Under the pieces are notes generated by a model. It was given only the letters and a program-made list of their open reading frames with translations. It was not told where the DNA came from and made no database searches. Of a stretch of DNA of 64,000 nt, positions 42,001 through 50,084 are shown one piece after another. The translations under genes were made by a program, and so were the position numbers. Within the stretch, counting starts at the first letter, position 1. The number at the start of each line of letters is the position of its first letter. The stretch covers positions 5,467,444 to 5,531,443 of the forward strand of contig JABAKD010000022.1 in the NCBI GenBank assembly GCA_012845835.1, given 5' to 3'. This stretch comes from Undaria pinnatifida. Lineage: Eukaryota; Sar; Phaeophyceae; Laminariales; Alariaceae.

Positions 42001-44978
42001 GCGGTACCCTTTAGTGCGGTGTCTCAGTTTAGTGCGGTGATAATCTGTTGTGTCACGACTTCCTCCTACTGGTGTAGAGTAGTAATGTCCGGATAGTGCG
42101 GGGCCCCACTCTAGTGCGTGTTTTGGTCGTCTGACAAGGCACCGCACTATCGTAGCACGCGTGAGTGGTCCCCTTTTGGAACCGCACCCACGCTTTGGGG
42201 ACAAATAGTTGGTATTTTTCGTGTTTGATCATGTTTGCGGTGGTAAATTTCGTCAAGCAAGCTATCGAGGACCGGTAAGTACGCCAAGCGTAATTGTCAT
42301 TACGCGTTTCTGTGTGCCAACGAAATCCTCAAATTATCGTTACTTTTTTTAACCGTGTTGTTCGTCTATAGGTGGCCGTCGTATTTACCCAGGTGGGGAT
42401 TGAGATCTTTTGTTCGCTGCGTTTTGTGTTTTTGGCGACGGTGTAGGGGTGGCGATTGTCAAACGTTTAAACCGCGAACGCAAAAGGGAAATGATATGCC
42501 GGTGAGGTTCCACCCGCGCTTCTGGCGCGCTATGCTGTCGACGTTGTTTCGCGTTCCGCCGGTTGCAAATGGCTTTTTTTTTCAACGCTCCTGTTGCTCT
42601 ATCAACGCCAGCGACAACATCGGCAGGGGGCCGGCCCAATTTGTTGTATGCCACTGAAAGACGACGACTATTGACAACAGCCGCTTTTGTTTTTTGCCCC
42701 TGAACGCCCACGTTTTCGTTTTTGACGACGACAACCAACCGTGGAAAGTCGACCTCAAACTGGCATCCTTCTGCAACCCCCCGCCCCCCCTCCCCCCCCG
42801 CCCACCCACACCTCATACACCACCCTCACCCCCTGCCTATCGGTACTTTCCACTGCGCTTACCGATGATTGATGGCAGGCACGGGCGATCCCTGCGCCTC
42901 CGCCCGAAACTCCTGTACCGCAACAAGAACACCTATGTGGCCGTCGCTGTGGTCAACCTGCTGCTGAGGTTCCTGTGGACAGTGACCCTCGTGCCGGAGA
43001 ACGCGCCTAGCCTCTTCCCGAAAGACTTCGAGATTTATTTGAGCCCGTTCATCGCGGCGGCCGAGATCGTGAGGAGGTGAGGCGTGTAGGGGGTCCTGGA
43101 TAGGATAAACAGCAGATGATAGATTTTCCAGATAGATCGTGATCTGTCCTTCATAGAGATCACGATAATCTGGAAGATCCATTATATGCAATATGTCCTA
43201 TCTACTAAGGTAGATCCTTATCTGGATGTAGATTATTGATTAGAGTATCTAGATCATTGTCTAGCTCATGTAGCTTATTCTTTTAGGTGATCTAGACCAT
43301 GTTGATTGTTGTTTAGATTATCTAGATCCTTGTCGAAATCATGTACATCACCTGTATGATGTAGATTATGGTCTAGATCATGTAGATTATGATTTAGACT
43401 ATCTAGGCCTTGCCTAGATGGTCTAGATCATTGTCCACATGATCTACTGTAGATGCTTGTCTACTGTAGATGATCTAGAGTAGATCCTTGTCTACGAGTA
43501 GATGATCTAGATCCTTGTGTAGATCATGTCGATTGTGATCTACACGATCCCGGTTTTGCCTAGATGATCTAGATCCCTGTCCAGATGATCTACTGTTGAC
43601 CCTTGTCTACTGTGGATGAGCTAGATCTTTTTCTAGATAATATATTAACAGATTAAATAAAATATCTTGATCGTTGTCTAGTCCATGCAGATTCTTGTCT
43701 AGATGATGTAGATCCTCGTCTATACTTTCTTGTCTATAATATGTAAATCCTTGCCTCCATCATCTAGATCACAGCTGGTTCATCGTGGTGGCGGGGATGG
43801 TGAGGACGTAAGTCACGACGGGGCGCGTCTGACGGTGTGGTGCGGGCGTTGTCATCGCGGTGGTGCGGCGCGGCGTTGCTGTTGTTTGTCGGCGAGTCGA
43901 CACCGATTTTTTGCTGACTTTGTTTCTGCTCCTGCCGCTGAAATTGAGGCTGTTCGCATATTTATAGGTTCTCATGTGTTGGTGTTTCCGCTCTTGCCGC
44001 TAAAACGTTTCGTTAATTCATTGTTGTCTCTGTTATCCCCCGTCGCTTCCCTTCCCTTCGCTGCCTATCCAACCTTTTCCTCTAACCCCTGTCCATCCCC
44101 ACCCCGAATAATCGCCAGAACCATGTGGGGCTTCCTCCGCGTTGAGAACGAGCACCTCCGCATCTACGGCGACTCTAGCTCTATTGGCTCCGATTCAGAC
44201 GACGCGGGTGAGAACTTCCAGAATAACCTCTCGGTCACCACCATTGCCAGCAGTGCTGCGAGCATCTCGTCCCTCTCTGGCTCCATTAACGGCGGTGCTA
44301 GTGCCCCCATGATGGGTGGCAGCCGCGGGCTATCGGGTCTGGACAAGCTTCCCTACTCCCGCATGGAGATGCCCCCCACAGGATTGTTGCGCCGCGCGAC
44401 GAATCCCATCAAGGCGTGGTGTTTGACGAAGGTAAGCGTCGTTTTTTTTAGTGAATGCGAGTGGGGGTTTTGGTTGCTCCCGTAAGCAGCACCGTGCAGT
44501 CCATGCGGCGGCGGCCGGGGGGGGGGGGGGTTGTCATGGGATCACAAGGGAAGTGCAGGCGGGGGTGTGGGTTAGGGGGGAGATAATGTACTGGATATCA
44601 TGGCGACGAATCCCTCCGGGAGGTGGAGAAACCCCGGTAGAGCTTAAAACCGCCAAACACCCTCCTTGTTTGTTTGTGATGGGCGCTGGTTACACTCGGC
44701 TACTGCCTTAGCTCCCTTCATCTCCTTCGATTACTGCCCGCCTTTTCCCTCCGTGTTTCTCTTCCGGCGTCCGTCTTCGTCTCTGTGTGTAGAGTGCCTT
44801 ATTTCTGATTTTGTCTCTGGCCTATCCTGTCCGGTTCCGTTCTGTCCTGTCCTGTTGCTGTTGCTGTGGCCGTGCCGACCTGCAGGTGAAGCGCGAGTCG
44901 CGTTGCCGCTTGCTGATCGAGCTTTGCCTCTTCTCGCTGGCCCTGGTGGCGATCGGATTATTCGCCGGGCTGTCGTAA
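22412..44978 (+). CDS. SPX-EXS phosphate exporter (XPR1/SYG1/PHO1 family), 14 exons
   Basis: Gene-level entry: 22412-22657, 25620-25871, 27073-27390, 31798-31954, 32920-33051, 34137-34217, 36422-36583, 37002-37111, 38061-38166, 39382-39485, 39936-40106, 42879-43076, 44119-44431 and 44886-44978. Every intron is GT-AG and the phases join, giving about 813 residues. Residues 1-290 are the SPX domain, which in this family binds inositol pyrophosphates and sets transport to phosphate status. Residues about 310-720 are the EXS domain with several membrane segments and family signatures (LRRSYETRERWPHLGNALKY, MDWDLLRW, FRVENEHL-like LRVENEHL). The family exports inorganic phosphate across the plasma or internal membranes. 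Oddities: the first SPX exon was not found, exon 3 has a one-base frame excess, and the last exon adds a hydrophobic segment. Family membership is certain; the exact transported pool and location are inferred. Confidence 0.9.
23725..24185 (+). repeat. Tandem duplication, about 225 bp, CTG-rich
   Basis: Two successive units share TGCTGCGGCTGCTGTTGGTGT, TTGTTTC.A.AAA.A, CGGGCCAGGCCGAGCTGCTG-like and GCCACC segments. The unit edges are CTG/CGG triplet-rich. Lies inside intron 1. Confidence 0.75.
25190..25325 (+). mobile_element. LINE 3' end, subfamily B
   Basis: GGTGAAAACCCAACGTGCTCC ... GGCCATGGTCATACGACTA ... CATGCATAAAAAGAGTAC, then C-rich. Diverged relative of the poly-C-tailed ends, and of the inverted copies at 27780, 28880 and 39047. 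Confidence 0.55.
25434..25558 (+). mobile_element. LINE 3' end with poly-C tail (intron 1)
   Basis: CTCCGTCTCGAAAGGGATGC and AGGCAAGCAACGAATGAGTAC match the 3' UTR of the LINE at 14671-15942. Long C runs follow directly. It ends about 60 bp before the exon 2 acceptor. Confidence 0.75.
25620..25871 (+). CDS. SPX-EXS exon 2 (SPX core)
   Basis: 84 codons, phase 0 to 0, acceptor CTTCCACAG. A Ser/Gly/Pro linker leads to LKRSIVELYDTCHRLLSFK, the SPX helix whose family form is LKRAFVELYR.L..L..Y. The donor GTGAAA follows the Lys codon. Confidence 0.85.
25872..27072 (+). other. Intron 2 (1.2 kb)
   Basis: GTGAAA...AATGTAG. Contains G-rich tracts (25872-26095), one subfamily-B LINE end (26725-26850) and one poly-C-tailed LINE end (26868-27023) directly before the acceptor region. 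Confidence 0.8.
26868..27023 (+). mobile_element. LINE 3' end with poly-C tail (intron 2)
   Basis: GGTGTCTTGATTCGGAGAAG, GTGCTCCGTCTCGAAAGGAA and CAAATGAGTACGCCCCC match the LINE 3' UTR. The C tail runs to 27023, about 50 bp before exon 3. Confidence 0.75.
27073..27390 (+). CDS. SPX-EXS exon 3 (end of SPX), one-base frame excess
   Basis: Begins MLNYDAFVRLIELHCK, the SPX motif LNYxGFxKIxKKxDK. Its frame then runs into a Gly-rich poly-G stretch (27180-27320). The conserved end, IWLLEQPLFASDDLS, is read one frame over and ends with AG before GTAAGC. So the exon is one base too long (or two short) for its own frame. A homopolymer length error is the simplest cause. A tiny intron in the G-rich region or a real frameshift are alternatives. 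Confidence 0.8.
28389..28481 (-). repeat. Short dispersed repeat M2
   Basis: AAGGGTTAACGCCGTTACGA ... GGGCTTTGAGGGGG. Faces the opposite way to the next copy 180 bp downstream. Confidence 0.55.
28664..28748 (+). repeat. Short dispersed repeat M2
   Basis: AACCCCTTTAGAGCCCTCC ... CGGATTTCCGCTTGTGAAGG. Near-complete unit. Confidence 0.55.
29190..29412 (+). repeat. Tandem array, 55-56 bp unit, four copies
   Basis: TTGCAACAATAGCCT...GGTATTTGTGGGTGTTGGCAAG repeats at starts 29191, 29246, 29302 and 29358. The last copy is diverged. Confidence 0.9.
30385..30600 (-). mobile_element. LINE 3' end with poly-C tail, inverted
   Basis: GGGGGGGGCGTACTCATTTG, TGACCATTGACCAC, GAGACGAAGCACCGTTCC and GTTTGCTTATCC are the reverse complement of the LINE 3' end, including sequence just upstream of its stop (CAAACAGTTT...). 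The G run is the tail. Confidence 0.75.
31437..31545 (-). mobile_element. LINE 3' end, inverted, short
   Basis: GGGCGTACTC...TTGTTGC and CATTTCACCGTTGACC...CCTCTTTCGAGGCG match the inverted LINE tail. Preceded by a G-rich tract. Confidence 0.6.
31798..31954 (+). CDS. SPX-EXS exon 4 (SPX/EXS link)
   Basis: Completes the split Arg codon and reads TLSEAELLYASLFCNGDVDVA, the segment between SPX and the first EXS membrane helix (family: E..LYA..F..GD...A...L), ending FDFGYRLGAASILL. Donor GTAAGT. Confidence 0.9.
31955..32919 (+). other. Intron 4 (0.97 kb)
   Basis: GTAAGT...TGCTCAG. The second half is a (GCCTT)n satellite. Confidence 0.85.
32650..32826 (+). repeat. (GCCTT)n satellite
   Basis: More than 30 GCCTT units, passing into TTGCCTTTTC variants. 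Leu-Pro-Cys frames over it are artefacts. Confidence 0.95.
32920..33051 (+). CDS. SPX-EXS exon 5 (EXS membrane helix)
   Basis: 44 codons, phase 0 to 0. A loop (DSLGKDVWHDPAFKIYRG) leads into LGNLVLLVYMWGVNIW, which matches the EXS helix ending YMWGINLW in relatives. Donor GTGGGT. Confidence 0.9.
33052..34136 (+). other. Intron 5 (1.1 kb)
   Basis: GTGGGT...TGCACAG. From about 33570 to 34050 it is a degenerate array of CTACTGTACA/CTGTAGAGCTA words. Confidence 0.85.
33570..34050. repeat. Degenerate CTACTGTACA array
   Basis: Irregular repeats of CTACTGTACA, TGTAGAGCTACT and related words with many small inverted matches (GTAC, AGCT). Non-coding, in intron 5. Confidence 0.65.
34137..34217 (+). 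CDS. SPX-EXS exon 6
   Basis: 27 codons, phase 0 to 0. VWRRFGIDYETCLSLDPKG corresponds to the EXS segment W...GINY.FIFEL of relatives, ending CEQ. Donor GTGCGA. Confidence 0.85.
35660..35900 (-). repeat. Dispersed repeat R1
   Basis: AGCTTTGCAAGCAGCGTGTG, CGATCGCGCGTATTACGGGG, GTGAAGGATACAGGTCGG and CTAAGACGTTCAGCCC blocks in order. Most complete minus-strand copy. Confidence 0.65.
35942..36323 (+). repeat. Dispersed 390-bp repeat R3, copy 2
   Basis: TACTTGGGTGTACCGGG through GATGGAACCTCTTGCG. Matches 20644-21034 along its length and, as there, lies downstream of an R1 copy. Confidence 0.75.
36422..36583 (+). CDS. SPX-EXS exon 7 (two membrane helices)
   Basis: 54 codons, phase 0 to 0, acceptor CTTGACAG, donor GTGAGT. 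Two hydrophobic segments: LSIAFLVSFICFY and, after NPTWVPIQ, FAHTFPLLLFFYVILCFV. Both are as expected for the middle of EXS. Confidence 0.9.
36584..37001 (+). other. Intron 7 (0.42 kb) with two LINE tails
   Basis: GTGAGT...CGTAACAG. Two LINE 3' ends with C tails (about 36775-36880 and 36893-36970) fill its second half. Confidence 0.8.
36775..36970 (+). mobile_element. Two tandem LINE 3' ends with poly-C tails
   Basis: GATGCTCCGTCACGAAAGGA...GGCAAGCAATACATGAATACCCCC, then ATGCGTGGTTAACGATGAA...CAACAAATGAGTACCCC. Both match the end of the LINE 3' UTR. Confidence 0.7.
37002..37111 (+). CDS. SPX-EXS exon 8 (EXS signature)
   Basis: Reads TPWSERKALMRVLWATIISP and FGKVRFLEGYVGDILTS. The latter is the EXS signature ending GDqLTSl, which is conserved in XPR1 and PHO1 relatives. 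Ends with AG of a split Ser codon before GTGAGC. Confidence 0.92.
37112..38060 (+). other. Intron 8 (0.95 kb)
   Basis: GTGAGC...TTTTCAG. Contains CGAT-rich short repeats (37115-37175, GACATCGAGAT units). Nothing else recognised. Confidence 0.8.
38061..38166 (+). CDS. SPX-EXS exon 9 (membrane helix)
   Basis: VVRVLIDVAFAFLYFLSGV follows the GDILTS signature directly, as in relatives (LTSlv.vl.D.ey..cf), then GWLGNSLDPTHDPIT. Phase 2 to 0, donor GTAAGG. Confidence 0.9.
38167..39381 (+). other. Intron 9 (1.2 kb)
   Basis: GTAAGG...TTTGACAG. Holds an inverted subfamily-B LINE end at 39047-39130 (CATGGCCGTAGTCGTGTGACC). Otherwise T-rich. Confidence 0.8.
39382..39485 (+). CDS. SPX-EXS exon 10
   Basis: Hydrophobic LLVPLLMVAPLWWRF then QQNLRRSYETRE. 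This matches the EXS core P.w.RF.QclRRyrdT. The split Arg codon (AG) joins exon 11. Donor GTGGGA. Confidence 0.93.
39486..39935 (+). other. Intron 10 (0.45 kb)
   Basis: GTGGGA...TTGTGCAG, with a T-rich tract before the acceptor. No repeat family recognised. Confidence 0.85.
39936..40106 (+). CDS. SPX-EXS exon 11 (EXS core)
   Basis: RWPHLGNALKYATAMSVSLF is the strongly conserved PHL.NA.KY segment. It is followed by two hydrophobic stretches and WDVVMDWDLLRW, the conserved DW motif. Phase 2 to 2, donor GTGCGT. Confidence 0.95.
40195..40480 (+). repeat. Dispersed repeat R1 with (AT)n insert
   Basis: TTTCCGTGTGCAGATTGA, GCTGAACGTCTTTGTATC, GTTGACCCTGGCACTGG, then (AT)n at 40353-40373, then ACACGCGCGATCGGAGTATC and CAGCTTGCAAAGATGAG. 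Confidence 0.65.
41997..42149. mobile_element. MITE-like element, copy 2
   Basis: TAGTGCGGTACC at the left and GGCACCGCACTA at the right are inverted repeats. TTTAGTGCGG repeats within. Same family as 3241-3401. Confidence 0.6.
42879..43076 (+). CDS. SPX-EXS exon 12
   Basis: HGRSLRLRPKLLYRNKNTYV, then AVVNLLLRFLWTVTL, the membrane segment that in relatives reads ..D..LRF.WT. It ends FIAAAEIVR. Phase 2 to 2, donor GTGAGG after AG of a split Arg. Confidence 0.95.
43077..44118 (+). other. Intron 12 (1.0 kb)
   Basis: GTGAGG...ATCGCCAG. About 680 bp of it is the CTAGATC-type array described separately. Confidence 0.88.
43100..43780. repeat. Degenerate TAGATC / CTAGAT palindromic array
   Basis: Dozens of GATCTAGATC, TGTCTAGATGATC and ATGTAGAT words, irregularly spaced. 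Many are self-complementary, so the RNA could fold extensively. Lies inside intron 12. Confidence 0.75.
44119..44431 (+). CDS. SPX-EXS exon 13 (end of EXS, Ser-rich tail)
   Basis: TMWGFLRVENEHLRIYGD completes the EXS C-terminal motif (RR..W.ffRvENEHl). A cytoplasmic-type tail rich in Ser, Gly and acidic residues follows, ending NPIKAWCLTK at a GTAAGC donor. Confidence 0.93.
44432..44885 (+). other. Intron 13 (0.45 kb)
   Basis: GTAAGC...CTGCAG. G-run at 44518-44530, C/T-rich second half. Confidence 0.8.
44886..44978 (+). CDS. SPX-EXS last exon (C-terminal hydrophobic segment)
   Basis: 30 codons plus TAA: VKRESRCR, then LLIELCLFSLALVAIGLFAG and LS. Phase 0 joins exon 13. Basic residues before a 20-residue hydrophobic stretch suggest a membrane anchor. 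Usual XPR1/PHO1 proteins end in a soluble tail, so this is unexpected. If intron 13 is not removed, the frame of exon 13 would end at 44485 instead. Confidence 0.7.
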   Translation: MKRESRCRLLIELCLFSLALVAIGLFAGLS

Positions 44979-45888
44979 AACGGGCTTCCCGCAGAGAAGA
45001 AGCACATATATCATTTCAGCATTGAAAGCATATCCCATTTTGCTCTTAGTCTACCGACGCGCTCTTCTTCTTGTTCCTGTTGTACGCGTTGCTGTTCGTG
45101 TTGTTTTTGCTCTTCCGTGTGTTGGTGTCGTCATCGTCGTCGTGGTTGTTTTTGTTGCTGGGGATTCTACTGTATTGTGTCGTCCGTTCCTGGCCTCTCG
45201 CTGCCGATGATGGTGGAAACGACGGTAGATTTTTCCGATAGCAGTGGCCCAACCCTCTTACCGACGCGCCGATAACACACAGATATGCACGGGCAGAGCA
45301 GAGCATGTCAAGCCTATGGCAATGCTCCCGCCGATGTAGACGTTATGTAGACAGCATGGCGAGGTGCGACACGGAGCAAAGCAGCAGTACTACAGTAGCA
45401 CATAACTGTAAGAGCAGATCAGTACTGCTGTAGCAAACAATAATAGCAGAGGCGACTGTCGCACGGACACGCTGTGTGTGCCACGAGTGAGCGAGATGCC
45501 GGCCGGACCTGATAAAAAGCGTTAGCCTGTTAGTCTAGCCAGTTAGCCGTGATGCATTAGCGCCGCCTTGTCTCCGACTCTTCTGACAACGCGCTGCCCG
45601 TCACACGGAGCAATTACTATTCATTCGTACGGGTATGTACCCAGGGTATGTGGGCCTGTCTATTGCTAATAGAACGTGCAGGGTATGCACGTGGGGGTAC
45701 ACCTCGTATGTACCTGCCTACTAGGTTCTTCAGGGCATGAGAGGGGAAAAGCGTCAAAATGATGTAACGATTAGCTGGTAATGATTATAGCATCGGCGGC
45801 ACGATGCAGACCGGGTTGCTGAGGCGGGGGGTGCGTCCGGAGTGAAACGGTAGAAGAACGGCGCGCGCAGGCAGCGTGGTGATACAGT
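44979..45888. other. Spacer downstream of the SPX-EXS gene
   Basis: Holds the gene's presumed 3' UTR. No recognised gene or polyadenylation signal is certain. Short frames only. Confidence 0.5.
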
Positions 45889-46215
45889 AGGTGGCCCCTT
45901 TTAAGGGACCTTAGAGTGCGTCGTGGCGACTTTAGAGTGCGTCGTGGCGGCAGGGTGCCTTATTTACCGACGTCCGTTAACAGCAGCGGCTCCTCTATCA
46001 CACGCGTCGTTTTCCTAGCAATCTATGCGGCGTTTTCCAAACAGGAGACAGCGGTGTGACGGTCTCTTTTAAGGGATCTAGGGTCCCTTGTTGAGTGATT
46101 GCGTCTAACTTAAGGGACGAGATCTCTTCGAAGTGGAAAAAATCGGTGCGGAGAAACGTAAGGTTCCTTGTATACCAGTTTTATTTATCGCGGGGTCCCT
46201 TACAAGGGGCCACCT
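45889..46215. mobile_element. MITE with 22-bp inverted ends
   Basis: AGGTGGCCCCTTTTAAGGGACC at the left and GGTCCCTTACAAGGGGCCACCT at the right are inverted repeats with two mismatches. The 327-bp interior repeats TTAGAGTGCGTCGTGGCG and AAGGGA words. No ORF. Non-autonomous DNA transposon. Confidence 0.8.
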
Positions 46216-49200
46216 CATGTGCTTGGACTGGTGTTGAACGCTCTTCATAGAAGGTTGACAAGACAGAAGATCGCTCTTGCCGCTGTGTAGTTTTGGGTTT
46301 TGCTAGAGTTTGCATTTGTCCCCAACGAATTAGTACGTACCGGGATGGGTATATACTGTGGACGCGGTTTGATTTCTGTTTATTTTCTTTCTGTTTGCGT
46401 GCCTGTCTGCTATGAATACAACATATACGTGCATACGTAGCTGTTTCCTTGTTGCGCCCGATTGGGACCAATGGTTGCTTTGGTTGTGGAGTCTCAGGAT
46501 TGAGTCTAAGCAGATGTTTTGATCCTGTGTTCCCGGAATCTGGCTTGCGTGGTTGTGCTGTTTATCTGAGTGTGTGGGTGTTTTTTTGTTTTGTTTTTGC
46601 AGCTTGGTGCGATTTTGTTGTGCTGTCATGATCGTATTGTCGTCAAATATTTTTTGGCGTGTTGGCCGCTGTGCGCGTTTTTTGTGGTATTTTGTTACTT
46701 TGCTAGTCTATGCACATAGCATAGTATCACAACTTATGCCCCTACTACCTACCGCTGGCACTACGCCTACTGCTGTACAGCTCACGAGGGGTGTACCGAA
46801 TAGTGGGTCTCTGTTGTGTATCAGGTATATATGCTATAGGGTTCAGGCGGGGGGCCTGTTCTTCGTGCAATCTCCCTGTTGTTAGGGTTTTCTCTATCAC
46901 GGGAGTTGCCGTTCCTTACTGTCGAGGTTCCCTCCCCTTGGGGTTCCCTAGTACAGTAGGCGTTTCTTACCGTTGAGGTTCGGTAAACCAGGACTTACTT
47001 GCAGTCGCAGACGAGCGACGGCACCCCGTAAGGGCGTATCGGGTATGATTCGCCGCAATTTCGATCATGAGGCACAACAGCGGTAACATTTTTTGGTGTT
47101 TTGGCGTATGTGACTTTAATGTGTGCGATGGAGATAAAAATACTTCTCATTCCCGCAGTTTTCTGTTTGTGTCACTTCTTTGGTGCTGGTCTCCGGTGCG
47201 AATGCAGTAGTCCTCTTTCGGGCGAAAAATCGTGCTCTGTTCGATTTTTTTCAAATCGTTTTGTGTACGACTAATTTCAATATTTTTGTGGGTGATGAAG
47301 TTTATGAGTTTTGTGACTGCGTCTGATGCTAACGGTCACCGGGCCTGACTGACGCCCCCCTCTACCCCCCTCAAAACGACACCAATTTCAACCGTAGGCC
47401 AGATTCCCACCTAAAGCAGTCATGCTGCCTGATGCTAAGCAGTTACCAGACCTGAGGGACGCCCCTCTCAAACGATATCAATTGCCTGGTACATGCGCAG
47501 ACGCAGACTCCCATCCCCCAAAGAGAGCGCGATACGTAATTCGGGCGCACATTTTCGTATGTATATTTCAAGCTCAACGCCAAAGCTCAGTACTGCACTG
47601 AAAACAACCTTGCGCGGCGCAGATTTTTAGTGGGGAATGAGAAGTTCGAAAGCCGTCCAACAACTTTTTGTGCAGAGGGCACTCTTACTGCTCTGTCCCA
47701 ATCAACATTCGTTGCGGTTTGTTTTTGACATATTCTGCGTGTATGGAGAATCCGGGAAGGTTCTCGCGCTGCCGGCTGAAGAAGACACGTGGCGTCAGAG
47801 GTGAAATTAGTGAGGGTCGGTAACGCGATGAACGGTGGCAAATGGAGTAGATGTTGGCGTCGCAGGGTAGCCCGATGATCAAAAACATAAACGGGGGTAC
47901 TTCTAAACGCAACGGACAATGAACAGCTTTTTCGGAGCGATGCCCAACTATTAATGGGCGATTTCTACGATCTACTGCTGCTGTCTGCTGCCCCACGCAT
48001 GGCATGAGGGACTCGCCCAGGAAGTTGAGAGTTGGCTCGCGACGAAAAACAAAAGCATCGCGTGCGTTCAGTTGACGCCTTGGTCGCTGCGGAGAGGCAA
48101 GGCGGGCCTCTCTTTTTTCGTATTTGCTGTCGTTTGCCCAGTGTCAACCGGGGCCTGTGACATGGAAAACCAACCATGTGTGTTCGTGCTCTGTCCGTGC
48201 GATGCAATCGCGCGCCAAGCCCTTGACTTTTTATGCATTACTTTTCGTCATTCGATCTTTATTATCAAGCGAATTTCTTGTATTAGCTGCGTACGCGATT
48301 TTGAAAAAAAAAAAACTGCCCGTAACTTAGAGGGGGGCGATTTTTTGCCGAGGTGCAAGGTGAACGAAGTACACGCGTGTCTTAGCCTAGCCCGCACCAC
48401 TTTTTTGCCACTCCGCATTACTACTGTGCCGTATCACCACTATTAATACCACTGCACCGCGGCGTCACCACCACTACTACTACTGCTGCTGTGTCACTAT
48501 TGCTACCTGCTATATATCCAGCTAATATGATTGGATCACCCTGTTTGTCTAATGATTCAATTGGGGAACATACGTATGTTGACTGCAGCAAGACTTCCCT
48601 ATTCTACAATACTTGTAAACGAACGGCCAGTCGGGTACAAGCCGATACCAAAACCCAAACCGCCGCTCATCCATGACAATCACAATGCTGGCATGTGGTT
48701 TATACACTACAGCACCTACTATAGCTATAGTCTATCCCAATACTACTGTATTAGACTAATATATTACCCTAACCTACTGTAGGTGTCCCTCCAAAAATAC
48801 AGGGAGAACAAGACAGGGCGCCGCACTACAGTCGTAGTCTAGTAGATACACGTCATACAAAAACTACCAGAGTGCGTAAAGTAAGGCCAAACGAAACATA
48901 AACTCACAACAAGGCGCCCAATGTTCCCAGGCACCGCTACCCCATCCTCCGATTATCACCACTACCCTAAGCTACAAACGGTCAAGCAGTAAAAGCCGTC
49001 GGCTACCTACATCAATGCAAAACAAAAACCATGGAGAAAAAACACTGTCAAACAAAGCGCTTCATTCTCCTACGTACCACCGCGAAAGCCGAAACCAAGA
49101 GAAAAAAAGGCCGCGGAAGCACTCATACCCCTGTAGACTACCAAGGCGGAGGTCTCGCGATGCGCGCGAAATCGTGCCCTGTGGTGCCAGCAGGCCTCAC

Positions 49201-49750
49201 GAACCAGTGTATTACCCACCCCATGCCCGAGTCATGCGCGAAGCGGGCAGCATGTATAGATAGGTCAATCGATCACACACGGTGCGGTATTACAGGCGAA
49301 ATAACCCCCCCCGTAGCACAAGCAGTACGGTACACTCATCGACAACCACAACGTGCGGCCCGGCCAACGAAGTGCGGCCGGCTCACAAATGCCAAAATCA
49401 ACTCACGCGCTACGACTGCCGAGTGTTTGGTCCCAAAACATGTGGTTACCTCAGTTCTAAAGGTTATCATCAATAGTAATTGTTAGCCCTTCTACCAACC
49501 GAAAAAAAAAGACAGCGCACCTCCAAGCGGTTTTATCAAAAAATCTGTGGGTGTAGTCTAGTCTAGTCTACTTTCAAAAGGGATAACAAACATTATTTTT
49601 ACGGAGGATGAAAAAGAAAAAGAGAAAAGTGAAGGTTGTATTCTGTAGGGTACGAACAAACCATACCCGCCGGGTATTTACCCCGGGTATAATATTACCC
49701 TAACTGCAAGAGAAAACACTGCACGGTAAAACTTGGCGAATCCCTGCCAA
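46216..49750. other. No gene recognised
   Basis: Frames of up to about 150 codons exist on both strands, but show no domain, splice pattern or composition island. 48425-48500 is rich in ACC/ACT triplets. Several lone TATA-like stretches mean nothing by themselves. Confidence 0.45.
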
Positions 49751-49784
49751 CAGGGTTAGAGGTGGGGTGGGGAGACCCGGCAGG

Positions 49785-49862
49785 GGGGGGGTTGAGGTCG
49801 GGGTTGGGGATTGGAGGGGGGGGGGGGGGGTAGAACGGGGGTGTGAGGGGGGCGGGGGTGGC
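49785..49862. repeat. G-rich tract
   Basis: Long G runs with T/A interruptions. The Pro-rich minus-strand frames over it are artefacts. Confidence 0.7.
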
Positions 49863-50084
49863 TTCACAGTAGCAGGCAGACAGTGGGACGAAGCCAGCAC
49901 CGTCAATAATTCTTTGTTGACTTTTCACTGGACAATATGTGGGCGATTGTGCAGGGGGGGGGGATGGGAACCGGCGCCGAGGAACAAGTACGGAGGCGTT
50001 TCGAACAACGAGATTGTCCAACAGCGAGTGCTTTTAGGCTTAAAGACAAATCCGCCGATAGAAAAGGAGTTGAGGGTGTTACGT

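Larger units (their letters stand above)
40107..42878 (+). other. Intron 11 (2.8 kb)
   Basis: GTGCGT...GATGGCAG. Contains an R1 copy with an internal (AT)n (40195-40480) and a MITE-like copy (41997-42149). 40500-41940 has unremarkable open frames. Confidence 0.8.
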
